Assembly (NCBI RefSeq): GCF_014695975.1
Contig: NZ_JACJPI010000056.1
Span: forward strand, 1-64,000
DNA length: 64,000 nucleotides
Origin: Leptolyngbya sp. FACHB-321
GTDB taxonomy: Bacteria > Cyanobacteriota > Cyanobacteriia > Leptolyngbyales > Leptolyngbyaceae
Direction: 5' to 3'
Shown here: in pieces, positions 38,216 through 47,330 of the stretch
Layout of the letters: the number at the start of each line of letters is the position of its first letter
Position numbering within the stretch: the first letter of the stretch is position 1
Translations under genes and position numbers: made by a program
Notes under the pieces: generated by a model
What the model saw: the letters and a program-made list of their open reading frames with translations, nothing else
Databases searched by the model: none
Told to the model about the DNA's origin: nothing

Positions 38216-39814
38216 CTAACGCGACACTTGTACAGGAGTACGGTTGGGCTTGACCTCAAACTCAGCAGATTGGATCATCGATCGCCCAGTCATCTCAGGT
38301 GGTTGGGGCAGCTTTAAGATCTCCAGGATGGTGGGAGCAATATCAGCAAGACGACCATCCTCTCGCAGGGGCACATCAGTGCCGTGCACTGGGATCTTTC
38401 GCCCTTCGCCTTCAACCAGAATGAATGGTACTGGATTAGTCGTGTGTGCCGTCCAGGGATTACCCTGCCCGTCGCACAGTTCTTCAGCGTTGCCGTGGTC
38501 AGCAATGATGATCGTAGTGCCGCCTGCTTGAATAACACTCTCTAGCAAGCGACCCAGGCAGCGATCAACCGTCTCCAGAGCGCTTATAGTCGGCTCCATT
38601 TTACCCGTATGCCCCACCATATCCGGGTTAGCATAGTTGATCACAATAAGCGAATACACACGTTTGGCAACGGCAGCGACCGCCACATCCGTTACCTTGT
38701 CGGCAGACATTGCTGGCGCTGTATCGTAGGTTGCTACCATTGGGCTGGGCACCAACTCCCGATCTTCGCCCTCAAATGGCTCCTCAATACCACCGTTGAA
38801 AAAATAGGTGACATGAGCATACTTTTCGGTTTCGGAAGTACGTAACTGGCGCAACCCATGACGGGCAATCACTTCACCCAAAATGTTGGTCAAATCCTGT
38901 GGCTCAAAGGCTACAGCGACGGGCAAGTGCGAGTCGTATTGAGTAAAAGTAACAAAAGACAGCGGCTGGATTTGTTCGCGCTCAAAGCCATTAAAGGCAG
39001 GATCAACAAACGCTTGCGTTAACTGCCTCGCGCGATCGGGTCGGAAGTTGAAGAAAATCACGCCATCGCCAGGCTCTACGGCACCAGGTGCAATCCGTGT
39101 AGGCAGCACAAATTCGTCAGTCTTGCCTGCTTCATAGGCAGCTTGCAATACTGTCAGCGCCGATCGCTCATCGCCAGCACCATCCTGCGTCATCACATCG
39201 TAGGCAAGCTGCACCCGATCCCAACGATGATCGCGATCCATGCTGTAATAGCGTCCACTCAGTGTAACGATGCGTCCAACACCATGGGCAGCGATGTAGT
39301 TCTGAATCTTCTCGACAGAAACCTTCCCTGCTGTTGGTGCAGTATCGCGCCCATCCGTCGTGACATGAATGCAGACATCGCTTATCTGCTGCTCTTGTGC
39401 CAGATCAAGCAAGCCGAAGAGGTGCGTTAAGTGTGAATGAACGCCACCCTCTGAACAAAGACCGACTAGATGCAGCTTTGTGCCGTTGCGCTTCACGTCT
39501 TGACAGACTTTTACCAGCGCTGGATTGCTTAGTAACGTGCGATCGTCTACCGCGTCTGAAATTCTTACCAATTCTTGAGGCACCACGCGCCCAGCACCAA
39601 TGTTAAGGTGCCCAACCTCAGAGTTGCCCATTTGTCCGTCTGGTAGCCCTACATCCTTACCTGAGGTACGAATCAGCGTGTGTGGATAGGCAGCCCAGAG
39701 GCTATCAATGACAGGGGTTTTTGCCGCTTGCACAGCATTGCAATCCGTCTCTTCGCGGTATCCCCAACCATCCAAAATCACCAGCACCACTGGAGAGACA
39801 GGCGTCTGCGCCAT
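38216..39814 (-). CDS. gpmI: 2,3-bisphosphoglycerate-independent phosphoglycerate mutase
   Basis: A 532-residue Mn-dependent mutase interconverting 3- and 2-phosphoglycerate. VVLVILDGWGYREETDCNAV at the N-terminus, the nucleophile Ser in GQMGNSEVGHLNIGAGRVV, HVTTDGRDTAPT, RYYSMDRDHRWDRVQ and IADHGNAEELCDG with metal ligands are all visible. Standard length. Cyanobacteria regulate it through PirC when nitrogen is high or low, so its presence 6 kb from the nitrate operon is a curiosity only. Confidence 0.97.
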   Translation of the reverse strand: MAQTPVSPVVLVILDGWGYREETDCNAVQAAKTPVIDSLWAAYPHTLIRTSGKDVGLPDGQMGNSEVGHLNIGAGRVVPQELVRISDAVDDRTLLSNPALVKVCQDVKRNGTKLHLVGLCSEGGVHSHLTHLFGLLDLAQEQQISDVCIHVTTDGRDTAPTAGKVSVEKIQNYIAAHGVGRIVTLSGRYYSMDRDHRWDRVQLAYDVMTQDGAGDERSALTVLQAAYEAGKTDEFVLPTRIAPGAVEPGDGVIFFNFRPDRARQLTQAFVDPAFNGFEREQIQPLSFVTFTQYDSHLPVAVAFEPQDLTNILGEVIARHGLRQLRTSETEKYAHVTYFFNGGIEEPFEGEDRELVPSPMVATYDTAPAMSADKVTDVAVAAVAKRVYSLIVINYANPDMVGHTGKMEPTISALETVDRCLGRLLESVIQAGGTTIIIADHGNAEELCDGQGNPWTAHTTNPVPFILVEGEGRKIPVHGTDVPLREDGRLADIAPTILEILKLPQPPEMTGRSMIQSAEFEVKPNRTPVQVSR

Positions 39815-39948
39815 AGAAACTCGTCCTTCCTGAATGAGGTCTCCGAAATGATAGCATTGTCGCTTGTATCCTTAAAGCTGGAATGAACCTGAAGGCACAA
39901 TCTTTTTGCAAGCTTGACGGATTGATGAAGCACTTGATGCCTCATTTA

Positions 39949-40020
39949 GGAAGAGGAAATAGGGAGTGAGGGAAGCAAGGGGAATAGAGAACAAGCAAAA
40001 CTCAAAACTGATCTACTGAT
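39949..40020. repeat. Purine-rich low-complexity stretch
   Basis: AGGAAGAGGAAATAGGGAGTGAGGG-type words upstream of the gpmI start and the ABC permease end. Similar words occur in the SNF2 insertions, so the same repeat family is likely. Confidence 0.45.
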
Positions 40021-40065
40021 TTAGAAGTCAAACAGGCAAGAAGAACCTGATTTATCCTTCAGCCC

Positions 40066-40932
40066 TCACCGCTCCTTTGGGTTGAGCCACTCATTCAACC
40101 CCTCGCCTAGCAGCGACAAACCAACGACCATTAGCGTCATCGCTAGACCAGGAAACAGCGTTGTCCACCAAATGCCGCCTGTAGACAGCCCATCTAGCGC
40201 CTGCCGCAGGTCGTAGCCCCATTCAGCTGTTTCTTCTGGCAAACCTAGCCCCAGAAAACCCAAGCTGCCCAGCGTTAGAATGGCATCGGCAGCATTGAGC
40301 GTAAACAGCACTGGCACACTCTGCACCACATTCAGAAACAGGTAGCGGCTGAGGATTGCCCATGTAGACGCGCCCATTGCCTGCGCTGCTTCAATAAAAA
40401 GCTCAGTCTTAACACTCACTGTATGGTTGCGCACTACCCGGTAATACTGAGGGACGTAGGCAATGCTGAGGGCGATCGCTGCATTCACCACACCACGACC
40501 GACCACAAACGCCAGCGTTACTGATAACAACAGCCCTGGTAACGTGTAAATCGTATCCATCAGAAACAGCAGCAGACGATCCAATCGACCGCCCAGATAG
40601 CCGCTGACCATACCCAGCGGCACACCAATTACTAAACTTAAAACCGTCGCCAAAACCACTACCTGAAGCGCTGCCTGGCTTCCAAAGATTGTGCGAGAAA
40701 GCACGTCATAGCCCAAACGAGTAGTGCCAAACCAATGGCTTAAGGATGGTGGCTCTTGAGGGGGATTTTCCAGAAACTCAGTAGGGTCTTGGAGCCAGCC
40801 AAGGCCTTGTAGCACTGGAGCCAGTACGACTAAACCAATAAAAAACACTGTGATTATCAACCCTACCTGTGTCAGTCGCGCTGAGAGGGTGCGATCGGTA
40901 AAGCGGAAAAGTTGGGGTAAGGAGAGAGCCAT
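40066..40932 (-). CDS. ABC transporter permease, DppC/OppC type
   Basis: A 288-residue inner-membrane permease with six helices. HWFGTTRLGYDVLSRTIFG is the conserved N-terminal motif of DppC/OppC/GsiD proteins, and the ATPase-binding EAA loop is EAAQAMGASTWAILSRYLFLNV. It imports di- or oligopeptides or nickel-like ligands. No binding protein, second permease or ATPase is adjacent, so it is an orphan component of an ABC importer whose other genes are elsewhere; this is common in cyanobacteria. Next gene on the strand is a ClC-type protein. Confidence 0.9.
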   Translation of the reverse strand: MALSLPQLFRFTDRTLSARLTQVGLIITVFFIGLVVLAPVLQGLGWLQDPTEFLENPPQEPPSLSHWFGTTRLGYDVLSRTIFGSQAALQVVVLATVLSLVIGVPLGMVSGYLGGRLDRLLLFLMDTIYTLPGLLLSVTLAFVVGRGVVNAAIALSIAYVPQYYRVVRNHTVSVKTELFIEAAQAMGASTWAILSRYLFLNVVQSVPVLFTLNAADAILTLGSLGFLGLGLPEETAEWGYDLRQALDGLSTGGIWWTTLFPGLAMTLMVVGLSLLGEGLNEWLNPKER

Positions 40933-41082
40933 TAGTTGTAGCAGTCCTGGGAGACAGGCAAACGGTAAAACAAGCGGTAAAAGGCGAGTGGCAATCCTAA
41001 CACCTCTTACTTACCTCGACTTTTATCTTCACTCAGGGCGATCGCTTGCTCATGCTGACCCTGTTAGTTCTTGACAATCACC

Positions 41083-42483
41083 TTACACTTTTACGGGTAC
41101 TTCCACAGCGATCGCCTGAGGGTCTGCCTGAAAGCTTGCTCCGTTGGGGAAGACGGTGCGCGATCGCTGTGTACCAATCAACGACACCTGAGTCGTTAGC
41201 AGAAAGCTCGTAAAGCTTGCAATCAGCACGACTGGCACCATTGCCGTATCTGACAGTACGCTCAAGATGACCGTTGTGCTGATGGGCGTTTTGGTGATTG
41301 CCACATTCACGGCTGCCATCATGCACACCATTGCAATGGTTGGATGAATGTCAGGCACGATCAGCGCGATCGCGTAGCCAAACGTTGCGCCGAGGTAAAA
41401 CAGTGGAAAGATAAAGCCGCCCCGAAATCCAGAGTGTAGCGTGAAGCTAATTGCCAGCATTTTGGTGAAGCCAACAATAAGCAGCATCGTTAACCCTAGC
41501 GTTGCACCTGTTTCAACAACCGTTTGAATTTCTTTCTCACCAAAAAAGAGGGTTTGAGGCACTGCCAGAGCTAGTAAGCCGATCGCCAACCCACCTAAGG
41601 TTGCCAGCAGAATAGTGTGGTGTTCCAGGCGCTTCAGCAGCAACCCGATGAGCCGAAATAACCCTACAAAGACCACTGCAATCAGCGCCCCCATTGCACC
41701 AAGCAGCAACCCGTGCCCCAGACTCATCAGCGTTAATTGTGGAATGATGGCAAACTGGTACATCCCGCCGATCGTTAGCCCTGTGTTGAAGCGAAACACA
41801 AAAAAGCTAAGGATTGCTGATAGCACGGCTGGAATCAACGCCTCGTAGTATTCCAATCCGCGTCGGTGGGGTATCTCTAGCGCAAACAGTGCTCCACCCA
41901 ACGGTGCACCAAAAAAGGCACCCAAGGCTGCGCTCATGCCGCAGAACGTTAGAACACGAGTATTGAGTAATGTTAGTCCTAGCTTGCCGCCTAACCAACC
42001 CCCAAAGCTACCAAGAATCTGCACCAGGGGCGCTTCGGGTCCTGCACTACCGCCAGCCGTAATGGAAAACAGAGACGCAACAATCATGGCTGGCGTTTGT
42101 TTGATATCAATGCGACCCGGATCATGCACTTTATCGACTACCATTGCCACTTCACCCGGTAGCCCCATGCAATGCAAGGTCAAACCGACGCAGAAGCCAC
42201 CGATCGTCGTCGCTATCCACACATAGTTCCAAGCAGGAATATTAGCTGGAAAGTACGGAGTAATCAACTCAGGCAAGGTATGCCAGGTCATATGAAGACA
42301 GGCTTCTAAAACATCGTAATAGACAGTTGCTACTAACCCTCCGGCAATACCAATCAGCGCCGCACAGAGAATCAATTGTTGATAACCCAGCTCATTTGCA
42401 CCATAACTGCGCTGCGCTTCGTCGGTTTCAGTAGCTGTATCTTGACTGGAACGATCGTTACTTCGTGAAGACGTAGATACCAT
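41083..42483 (-). CDS. ClC-family chloride channel/transporter
   Basis: A 466-residue membrane protein of ClC fold with about ten helices. The signature loops are altered: SITAGGSAGPEAPLVQILGS sits where EcClC has GREGPxVQ, so the gating Glu is replaced by Ala and a Glu falls two residues after the GP; the GSGIPE region reads LHCMGLPGEVAM; the GxFxP loop is present as FRGGFIFPLFYLG. This resembles the YfeO-like branch. ATG 42483 is used; the frame opens to 42558 but the extra residues are not conserved. Ion specificity and coupling are unknown. Confidence 0.87.
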   Translation of the reverse strand: MVSTSSRSNDRSSQDTATETDEAQRSYGANELGYQQLILCAALIGIAGGLVATVYYDVLEACLHMTWHTLPELITPYFPANIPAWNYVWIATTIGGFCVGLTLHCMGLPGEVAMVVDKVHDPGRIDIKQTPAMIVASLFSITAGGSAGPEAPLVQILGSFGGWLGGKLGLTLLNTRVLTFCGMSAALGAFFGAPLGGALFALEIPHRRGLEYYEALIPAVLSAILSFFVFRFNTGLTIGGMYQFAIIPQLTLMSLGHGLLLGAMGALIAVVFVGLFRLIGLLLKRLEHHTILLATLGGLAIGLLALAVPQTLFFGEKEIQTVVETGATLGLTMLLIVGFTKMLAISFTLHSGFRGGFIFPLFYLGATFGYAIALIVPDIHPTIAMVCMMAAVNVAITKTPISTTVILSVLSDTAMVPVVLIASFTSFLLTTQVSLIGTQRSRTVFPNGASFQADPQAIAVEVPVKV

Positions 42484-43299
42484 AGGGCTTCTCAATAGGT
42501 GGTGAAGAAAAGACAGCCAGTGCCAGTACAACTGATGCCAAAAATATCCTTTAAGCACATAAGAAAAGGCTTTATTTTGTGCACTTTCCTTAATTAAAAA
42601 ACTTGCTGAATGTGCAAAAGCGTACTCTTCAACGAGGTGTGAAAATGTTTGATTTGAGCAATTGAAATGGTTGTTTGTAACCTATGCAATTAAGTTAGAT
42701 TTTGTCAGCTTTCATAAATGTATTGCCCGTAACGTTTAGAACTAAAGCGTGCGCGATCAACAGACAAAAAATGTCGATCGCGCATAGATTGCTTCAAACA
42801 GGCATAGCAAGCAATTGCCAAGGAGCAGATCCCTTAACGTTTGAAAAATTGGGCTTTTGATGCTTTATTGGTTGACTAAAACAGAATCATGCTGTGTACA
42901 CTGTTTTGGTCGTCTTTGTCAGAATTTCAAGACATAACGTCTATATGATCGCAGCTACGTTGAATTGACCGTTACCAGATCAAATTAGTGTTAGTTGGAC
43001 GCTATGGCGATCGGCTCTAGCGCTTTGCAGCACGCATTTTATACCAACTCCTTTTTTACACGCTGCAAAGCAAGCTCCCTTTGCCTGCAGCTTTCTCCTT
43101 CATAAGGGTACTGAGAGAGATCAAACAGGGAATGCTATAGTCAGCACTTTTTGCATAAGTGTGACGCCAGTAACCTTTTGATACGTGACGTACTGATCAG
43201 TTGCTTGTACATGCCTCTATGTCCTAATCGAGCGCTGCTTCCCGTCACTCTGTCTGCGCGACAGACTAGAGTACAGCTTGATCAGAAAAAGTAGGGAGA
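42484..43299. other. Intergenic region upstream of the nitrate-operon-facing gene
   Basis: About 815 bases with no gene. It holds the degenerate repeat copy at 43041-43113 (see repeat) and several GTA/TAC near misses. Just at its end is the GTA-N8-TAC motif at 43300. Several GCGATCGC-type words occur near 42750-43010. Confidence 0.45.
43041..43113. repeat. Degenerate copy of the MITE-like repeat
   Basis: ATACCAACTCCTTTTTTACACGCTGCAAAGCAAG is the same pattern as the left part of the element at 56258, matching over about 35 bases with few differences and again near the end (CATAAGGG versus TATAAGGG). No right-hand inverted end is visible, so it is a truncated or decayed copy. Confidence 0.6.
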
Positions 43300-43313
43300 G
43301 TATTATTAGATAC
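43300..43313. promoter_or_regulatory. Candidate NtcA box
   Basis: GTA-TTATTAGA-TAC, an exact GTA-N8-TAC, 110 bases before the ATG I chose at 43423. A TAAAAC-like -10 follows 24 bases later (43338-43343), so class II activation is possible though imperfect; a TAAATT at spacing 13 is closer. One exact match per roughly 4 kb is expected by chance, so confidence is moderate; the position next to the nitrate operon adds weight. Confidence 0.5.
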
Positions 43314-43422
43314 AGAAAGTTGACTTTAAATTCACCTTAAAACAATGACTTCAGATGTAGTGCAAGGGCGTTTTAATGTTGCTCCTGCTCAGGTACGTGG
43401 CAGTTGGCATAAGGGACAACGC

Positions 43423-43743
43423 ATGATCGGACGTACACTCGTTCCTCTAGCGATCGGTTGTCTTACTACTGCAAGCATAATGACGATCGCGGCTCCTTCT
43501 GTTGCCCAGATGGTGCCAGTCCAAGCAGGTCATGCCACTCTGGCAACCTCACCGCTTGGTCTAAGCCGGACGCAGATGGAGCAAATGGCAAATATTCTCT
43601 TAGCGTTAATTTATCTGGTGCTGCCCCTTGGGTTTAGCGTTGGGCTAGTGCTGCACGATCGCCATCAAGCGCAGCGCACCGCCACACTAGAAGCCCAAAT
43701 TAAACTGCTAGAAAAACTTTGGCACCAATCACCACAGGCTTAA
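43423..43743 (+). CDS. Small exported/membrane protein facing narB, unknown function
   Basis: A 106-residue protein from ATG 43423 (AAGGG at -12). The N-terminus is a signal-peptide-like MIGRTLVPLAIGCLTTASIM...APSVAQ, with a likely cleavage after the AQ. A second hydrophobic segment (ANILLALIYLVLPLGFSVGLVL, about 60-81) is followed by a basic helical tail (HDRHQAQRTATLEAQIKLLEKLW). The frame opens to ATG 43345, which lacks a ribosome site and places no conserved residues. Its stop is 13 bases from the narB stop, tail to tail. The GTA-N8-TAC upstream suggests nitrogen control. I do not recognise the family. Confidence 0.6.
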   Translation: MIGRTLVPLAIGCLTTASIMTIAAPSVAQMVPVQAGHATLATSPLGLSRTQMEQMANILLALIYLVLPLGFSVGLVLHDRHQAQRTATLEAQIKLLEKLWHQSPQA

Positions 43744-43758
43744 AAGCTTCGTAAGCTT
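43744..43758. terminator. Weak shared terminator between convergent genes
   Basis: AAGCTT-CGT-AAGCTT, a 6-bp stem with a 3-base loop, lies exactly between the stop codons of the small gene and narB, within AT-rich flanks. It may end both transcripts. Confidence 0.4.
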
Positions 43759-46045
43759 AAACAAAAAGCGGTGGCAACAATGTGCCTAATGCCTTAGCAG
43801 GGTCTGATGTCGCACCATCAGCTTCAGGCGCGACTGGCACAAGCTGAACCGCACAGGCTTTTAGCTCTGGCTGCAATGAGTTTGGGCAAGCTGTGGCATG
43901 GGTAAGGGCATTGGCTTCGGCTTGCTTTGCCCATAAGGCACCCCAATGCATGGGCACAAAGACGGTTTTGCGTGTGATAGCGGTGGTTATTTTAGCTGGG
44001 AAACGCGCAACGCCACGTCGCGATCGCACTTCTAGCCATCCACCGTCCTCAATACCCAGTGCAGACGCATCGCGGGGATGAATCTCGATGAACGGACCAT
44101 CATACATTTGGCTAATTTTATCGACTCGTCCAGTACGGGTTTGAGTATGCCAATGCCCATACAATCTACCAGTCGTCAGCACATAGGGATAGTTGTCGTC
44201 GGGTGGCTCTGCCAAACCGCGCGAGTGGTAGGCTGCAAAGTGGGCACGACCATCCGGCGTGTGAAATCGGCGGTTGGCGTAGAGGCGCTTTGCTGCTAAC
44301 CGAGAGGCTGAAAGCTTTTGTGGATTGCGAATAAAGGAGGGAAAGCGAAATCTGCCTTTCTCCGTTTGGATAATGTTGCCCTCATCTTCACCTTTAGTGC
44401 AAGGCCATTGTAGGGGACCTTCGTGGCGGAGACGATCGTGGCTGATACCAGTCATATCGCAGGGACGATCGCGGGTTAGCTGCACAAATTCGGCATGAAC
44501 ATCAGCGGCACCGTTGAAGGTAAACGGCTTGCCAAAGCCCAACCGCCGTGCGACTTCTGCAAAAATTACCCAATCGGCACGGGCTTCACCAGGAGGCGTG
44601 CGGAACTGAGGGCAAAGGGTGACGCGCCGTTCGGAGTTGGTCATTGTGCCAGGGGCTTCGCTCCATTGGGCAGCAGGCAGCAGCACGTGAGCGTAAGGGG
44701 TCGTTTCGGTCGGGTAATAGGCTTCTTGATAGACCGTGAAAGGCGATCGCAGCAGGGCACGTTTCGTTCGCTCTAGATCCGGCATACTGACGACCGGATT
44801 CGTTGCAGCAATCCACAAAAACTCGACGGTTCCCTCTTCTAAGCCTGTAATCATGTCCCAGGCAGTACGTCCCGGTTGAGCAGCAATCTGTCCTGGTTCC
44901 AAGCCCCAAAACTGCTCGACCTCGGCACGGTGCTGCGGATTCTTGACCGAGCGATACCCTGGCAGCAGATGAGACAGACCACCAGCCTCACGTCCACCCA
45001 TCGCATTTGGTTGTCCTGTAAGCGAAAACGGTCCTGCGCCCGGTTTGCCGATTTGTCCTGTCATGAGGTGCAGGTTGATGATCGATCGCACCTTTGCCGT
45101 GCCTTCGCTCGACTGGTTCACACCCATCGACCACATGGACAGCACCCGTTGTGATTCACCCCAATACCGGGCGGCTGTTTCCAGATCCTCTTTAGAAATG
45201 CCACATCGTTTTGCAACGACATCCGGGGTATAGTCCTCAATAACTTCTGCAAAAGCAGTAAAGTGGCTCGTGTGCTTAGTGACGAAAACCGAATCCAGGT
45301 AGCCACGATAGAGCAGCAGGTAGGCAAGACCATTGAGCAAATCAATATCAGTACCTGGCTGAATCGCCAGATGCAAATCAGCAACCTCTGCGGTTTGGGT
45401 TTTGCGTGGATCAACCACAATTAGCTTGACGTGCTTGTTCTGCTTGTGGTGCTTTCGCAGCCGATTAAAAAGAATGGGGTGACATTCGGCAGCGTTCGTA
45501 CCAATCAAAAAAGCGCAGTCGGTCACGTCCAAATCGTCATAGCAACAGGGTGGACCATCCGCACCAAAACTTTGCACATAGCCAGCAACGGCAGACGACA
45601 TACACAGCCGCGAATTGGCATCAAAATTATTGGTGCCAAGAAAGCCTTTCATTAGCTTTTGGGCAACGTAATAATCTTCGGTGTTGAACTGCCCAGAACC
45701 ATACATGCAGAGCGCATCAGCTCCCTTAGTAGCGCGGACGGTTTGGATGCGATCGACCACTCGCCTCAATGCTTCATCCCAGGTAGCACGGCGAAAGGGT
45801 TCATCCAGCGAATCGCGTACCATTGGATGCAACAAGCGATCTTTATGCAGCGACTCGGCGATCGTGGCACCCTTGACGCAAACCATTCCCTGACTGGACG
45901 GATGCGTACGATCGCCCCTTGCCTGCCAAATCGGTGTGCCTTGTTTATCACGATTGACAGTTTTACCGGGTATGGCTGGCGGTGATACTTCAAGACCGCA
46001 ACCAACGCCACAGTAGGGGCAGAGGGTTTTAATAGGGTCAGTCAT
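43757..46045 (-). CDS. narB: Ferredoxin-nitrate reductase
   Basis: A 762-residue Mo-bis-MGD enzyme reducing nitrate to nitrite in the cytoplasm with reduced ferredoxin. The N-terminal [4Fe-4S] ligands are C9-x2-C12-x3-C16 and C56 ([20 protein letters not shown]). MGD-binding segments include [33 protein letters not shown], and the C-terminal [16 protein letters not shown] with [11 protein letters not shown] 46045 begins just before the cluster motif; the frame extends nine codons further. It is last in the nirA-nrtABCD operon, behind a DUF1830 gene with which it overlaps by 8 bases, so translation is coupled. Standard length and no missing cofactor residues. Confidence 0.96.
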   Translation of the reverse strand: MTDPIKTLCPYCGVGCGLEVSPPAIPGKTVNRDKQGTPIWQARGDRTHPSSQGMVCVKGATIAESLHKDRLLHPMVRDSLDEPFRRATWDEALRRVVDRIQTVRATKGADALCMYGSGQFNTEDYYVAQKLMKGFLGTNNFDANSRLCMSSAVAGYVQSFGADGPPCCYDDLDVTDCAFLIGTNAAECHPILFNRLRKHHKQNKHVKLIVVDPRKTQTAEVADLHLAIQPGTDIDLLNGLAYLLLYRGYLDSVFVTKHTSHFTAFAEVIEDYTPDVVAKRCGISKEDLETAARYWGESQRVLSMWSMGVNQSSEGTAKVRSIINLHLMTGQIGKPGAGPFSLTGQPNAMGGREAGGLSHLLPGYRSVKNPQHRAEVEQFWGLEPGQIAAQPGRTAWDMITGLEEGTVEFLWIAATNPVVSMPDLERTKRALLRSPFTVYQEAYYPTETTPYAHVLLPAAQWSEAPGTMTNSERRVTLCPQFRTPPGEARADWVIFAEVARRLGFGKPFTFNGAADVHAEFVQLTRDRPCDMTGISHDRLRHEGPLQWPCTKGEDEGNIIQTEKGRFRFPSFIRNPQKLSASRLAAKRLYANRRFHTPDGRAHFAAYHSRGLAEPPDDNYPYVLTTGRLYGHWHTQTRTGRVDKISQMYDGPFIEIHPRDASALGIEDGGWLEVRSRRGVARFPAKITTAITRKTVFVPMHWGALWAKQAEANALTHATACPNSLQPELKACAVQLVPVAPEADGATSDPAKALGTLLPPLFV

Positions 46046-46343
46046 AGGCGCTATCCATCGTGGCATCGGCAAAATTTAGCCCAGTGCGAAGTCCCTCTCT
46101 TACCTGCAAGCTCAGACACGGAATCTGGTCTAGCAGTAAAGCGCTGGTGCTAGTACGAACTTCGAGCAACGCCTCCGGCAACGTCTCAAACAATAGGCGC
46201 TCTCGGGGAAAAATCACACGCTCAAACACTCCATTGGGGATGTTCGCAATGCGGGCAATTTGCATCTGGCTACTGACATTCTCGTAATAGCAAAGAATAC
46301 GCTGAGACCAACGATCAGGAAGTGACGTAGAGGTTTGAGCCAT
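46038..46343 (-). CDS. DUF1830 family protein between nrtD and narB
   Basis: A 101-residue cyanobacteria-specific DUF1830 protein. [17 protein letters not shown] near the N-terminus and [19 protein letters not shown] are the family core; the C-terminus [13 protein letters not shown] is also typical. It is soluble, beta-rich by appearance, and of unknown function. The gene sits inside the nitrate operon: 38 bases after nrtD, and its end overlaps the narB start by 8 bases. That coupling suggests a role in narB expression or maturation, which is inference. The ATG at 46343 is chosen; an earlier start at 46364 is in frame. Confidence 0.85.
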   Translation of the reverse strand: MAQTSTSLPDRWSQRILCYYENVSSQMQIARIANIPNGVFERVIFPRERLLFETLPEALLEVRTSTSALLLDQIPCLSLQVREGLRTGLNFADATMDSAYD

Positions 46344-46381
46344 AGCTAGGATTCGTTGCAACAAAGGGGCATGAACTGCAA

Positions 46382-47224
46382 TTACCCAACATCATCATGA
46401 GCAAAACGGTGGTACAGGAAGTCCAGCGCATAGTTACGCAGTTCGTAATACTTGGGGTCTTCCATTACAAGGGTGCGATCACGCGGGCGCGGGAACGGAA
46501 TGGTCAACACCTCGCCGATCTTTGCTGCTGGTCCGTTGGTCATCATTACCAGGCGATCGCTCAACAACAGTGCTTCATCAATGTCGTGGGTAATCATCAA
46601 AACCGTGACGCGATGCTCCGTCCAGATTTTTAGCAGTTCTTCCTGCAATTCTTCTCGCGTGATGGGATCAAGCGCACCAAACGGTTCATCTAAAACCAAC
46701 ACTTGCGGACGTAACGCCAGCGCTCTAGCAATGCAAACACGCTGCTTCATGCCACCAGATAACTGCCCTGGTTTTTTGTTAGCGGCTTCGGTCAGACCTA
46801 CTAGCGCCAAGTGATCGTGAACAATCTGGTCTTTCTCGGCTTTCGGCTTGTCGGGCCAAACGGAGTGAATGCCCAAATAAATGTTCTCAAACGCCGTCAT
46901 CCAGGGCAAGAGGGAGTAGTTTTGGAACACCACCATGCGATCGGGTCCTGGTTGAGTGATGCGCTTGTTTTGCAGCCGCACTTCGCCAATAGTAGGCGTA
47001 CGAAAGCCCGACACCATATCCAGTAGCGTTGATTTGCCACAGCCAGAGTGACCAATAACGCAAACAAACTCACCTTCATTGACCGTGAGATCAATGCCAT
47101 CCAGAACGACGTAGTCTTCACCACCTGCAACGGGATACGACTTGGTGAGCTGCTCAATTACCAGAAATGGCTCTGACGGTGGCGACAGTTTGGGTTCAAC
47201 AGTTGTGCTGTTAACAGTTTGCAT
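46382..47224 (-). CDS. nrtD: Nitrate/nitrite ABC transporter ATPase subunit NrtD
   Basis: A 280-residue ABC ATPase. Walker A is GHSGCGKSTLLDMVSGF, the signature is LSGGMKQRVCIARAL, Walker B VLVLDEPFGALDP. It pairs with NrtC to drive uptake through the NrtB permease. The lack of a fused binding domain separates it from NrtC. 106 bases after nrtC, on the operon strand; the ATG 47224 has standard context. Confidence 0.95.
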   Translation of the reverse strand: MQTVNSTTVEPKLSPPSEPFLVIEQLTKSYPVAGGEDYVVLDGIDLTVNEGEFVCVIGHSGCGKSTLLDMVSGFRTPTIGEVRLQNKRITQPGPDRMVVFQNYSLLPWMTAFENIYLGIHSVWPDKPKAEKDQIVHDHLALVGLTEAANKKPGQLSGGMKQRVCIARALALRPQVLVLDEPFGALDPITREELQEELLKIWTEHRVTVLMITHDIDEALLLSDRLVMMTNGPAAKIGEVLTIPFPRPRDRTLVMEDPKYYELRNYALDFLYHRFAHDDVG

Positions 47225-47228
47225 AGGG

Positions 47229-47275
47229 GAAAGAAGTGAGGTGGAGGAGTGAGGTGGGCAGGAGGTTGAGGAGTC
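47229..47275. repeat. GAGGTGGAGG-type purine-rich spacer
   Basis: Low-complexity purine-rich DNA between nrtC and nrtD, followed by GAGTCGGGGAACGCT. That last word also occurs in the MITE-like element near 56335, so pieces of repeat families are intermixed here. Confidence 0.5.
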
Positions 47276-47330
47276 GGGGAACGCTTTGGGTTGCGTTAGC
47301 CTTTAAGCCTTCAACCCTCTGCCTAAGAAC

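Noticed and set aside
47260-47285. GAGTCGGGGAACGCT word shared with the MITE-like element
   Set aside because: Too short on its own to call another element copy; noted only as a hint of mixed repeats.
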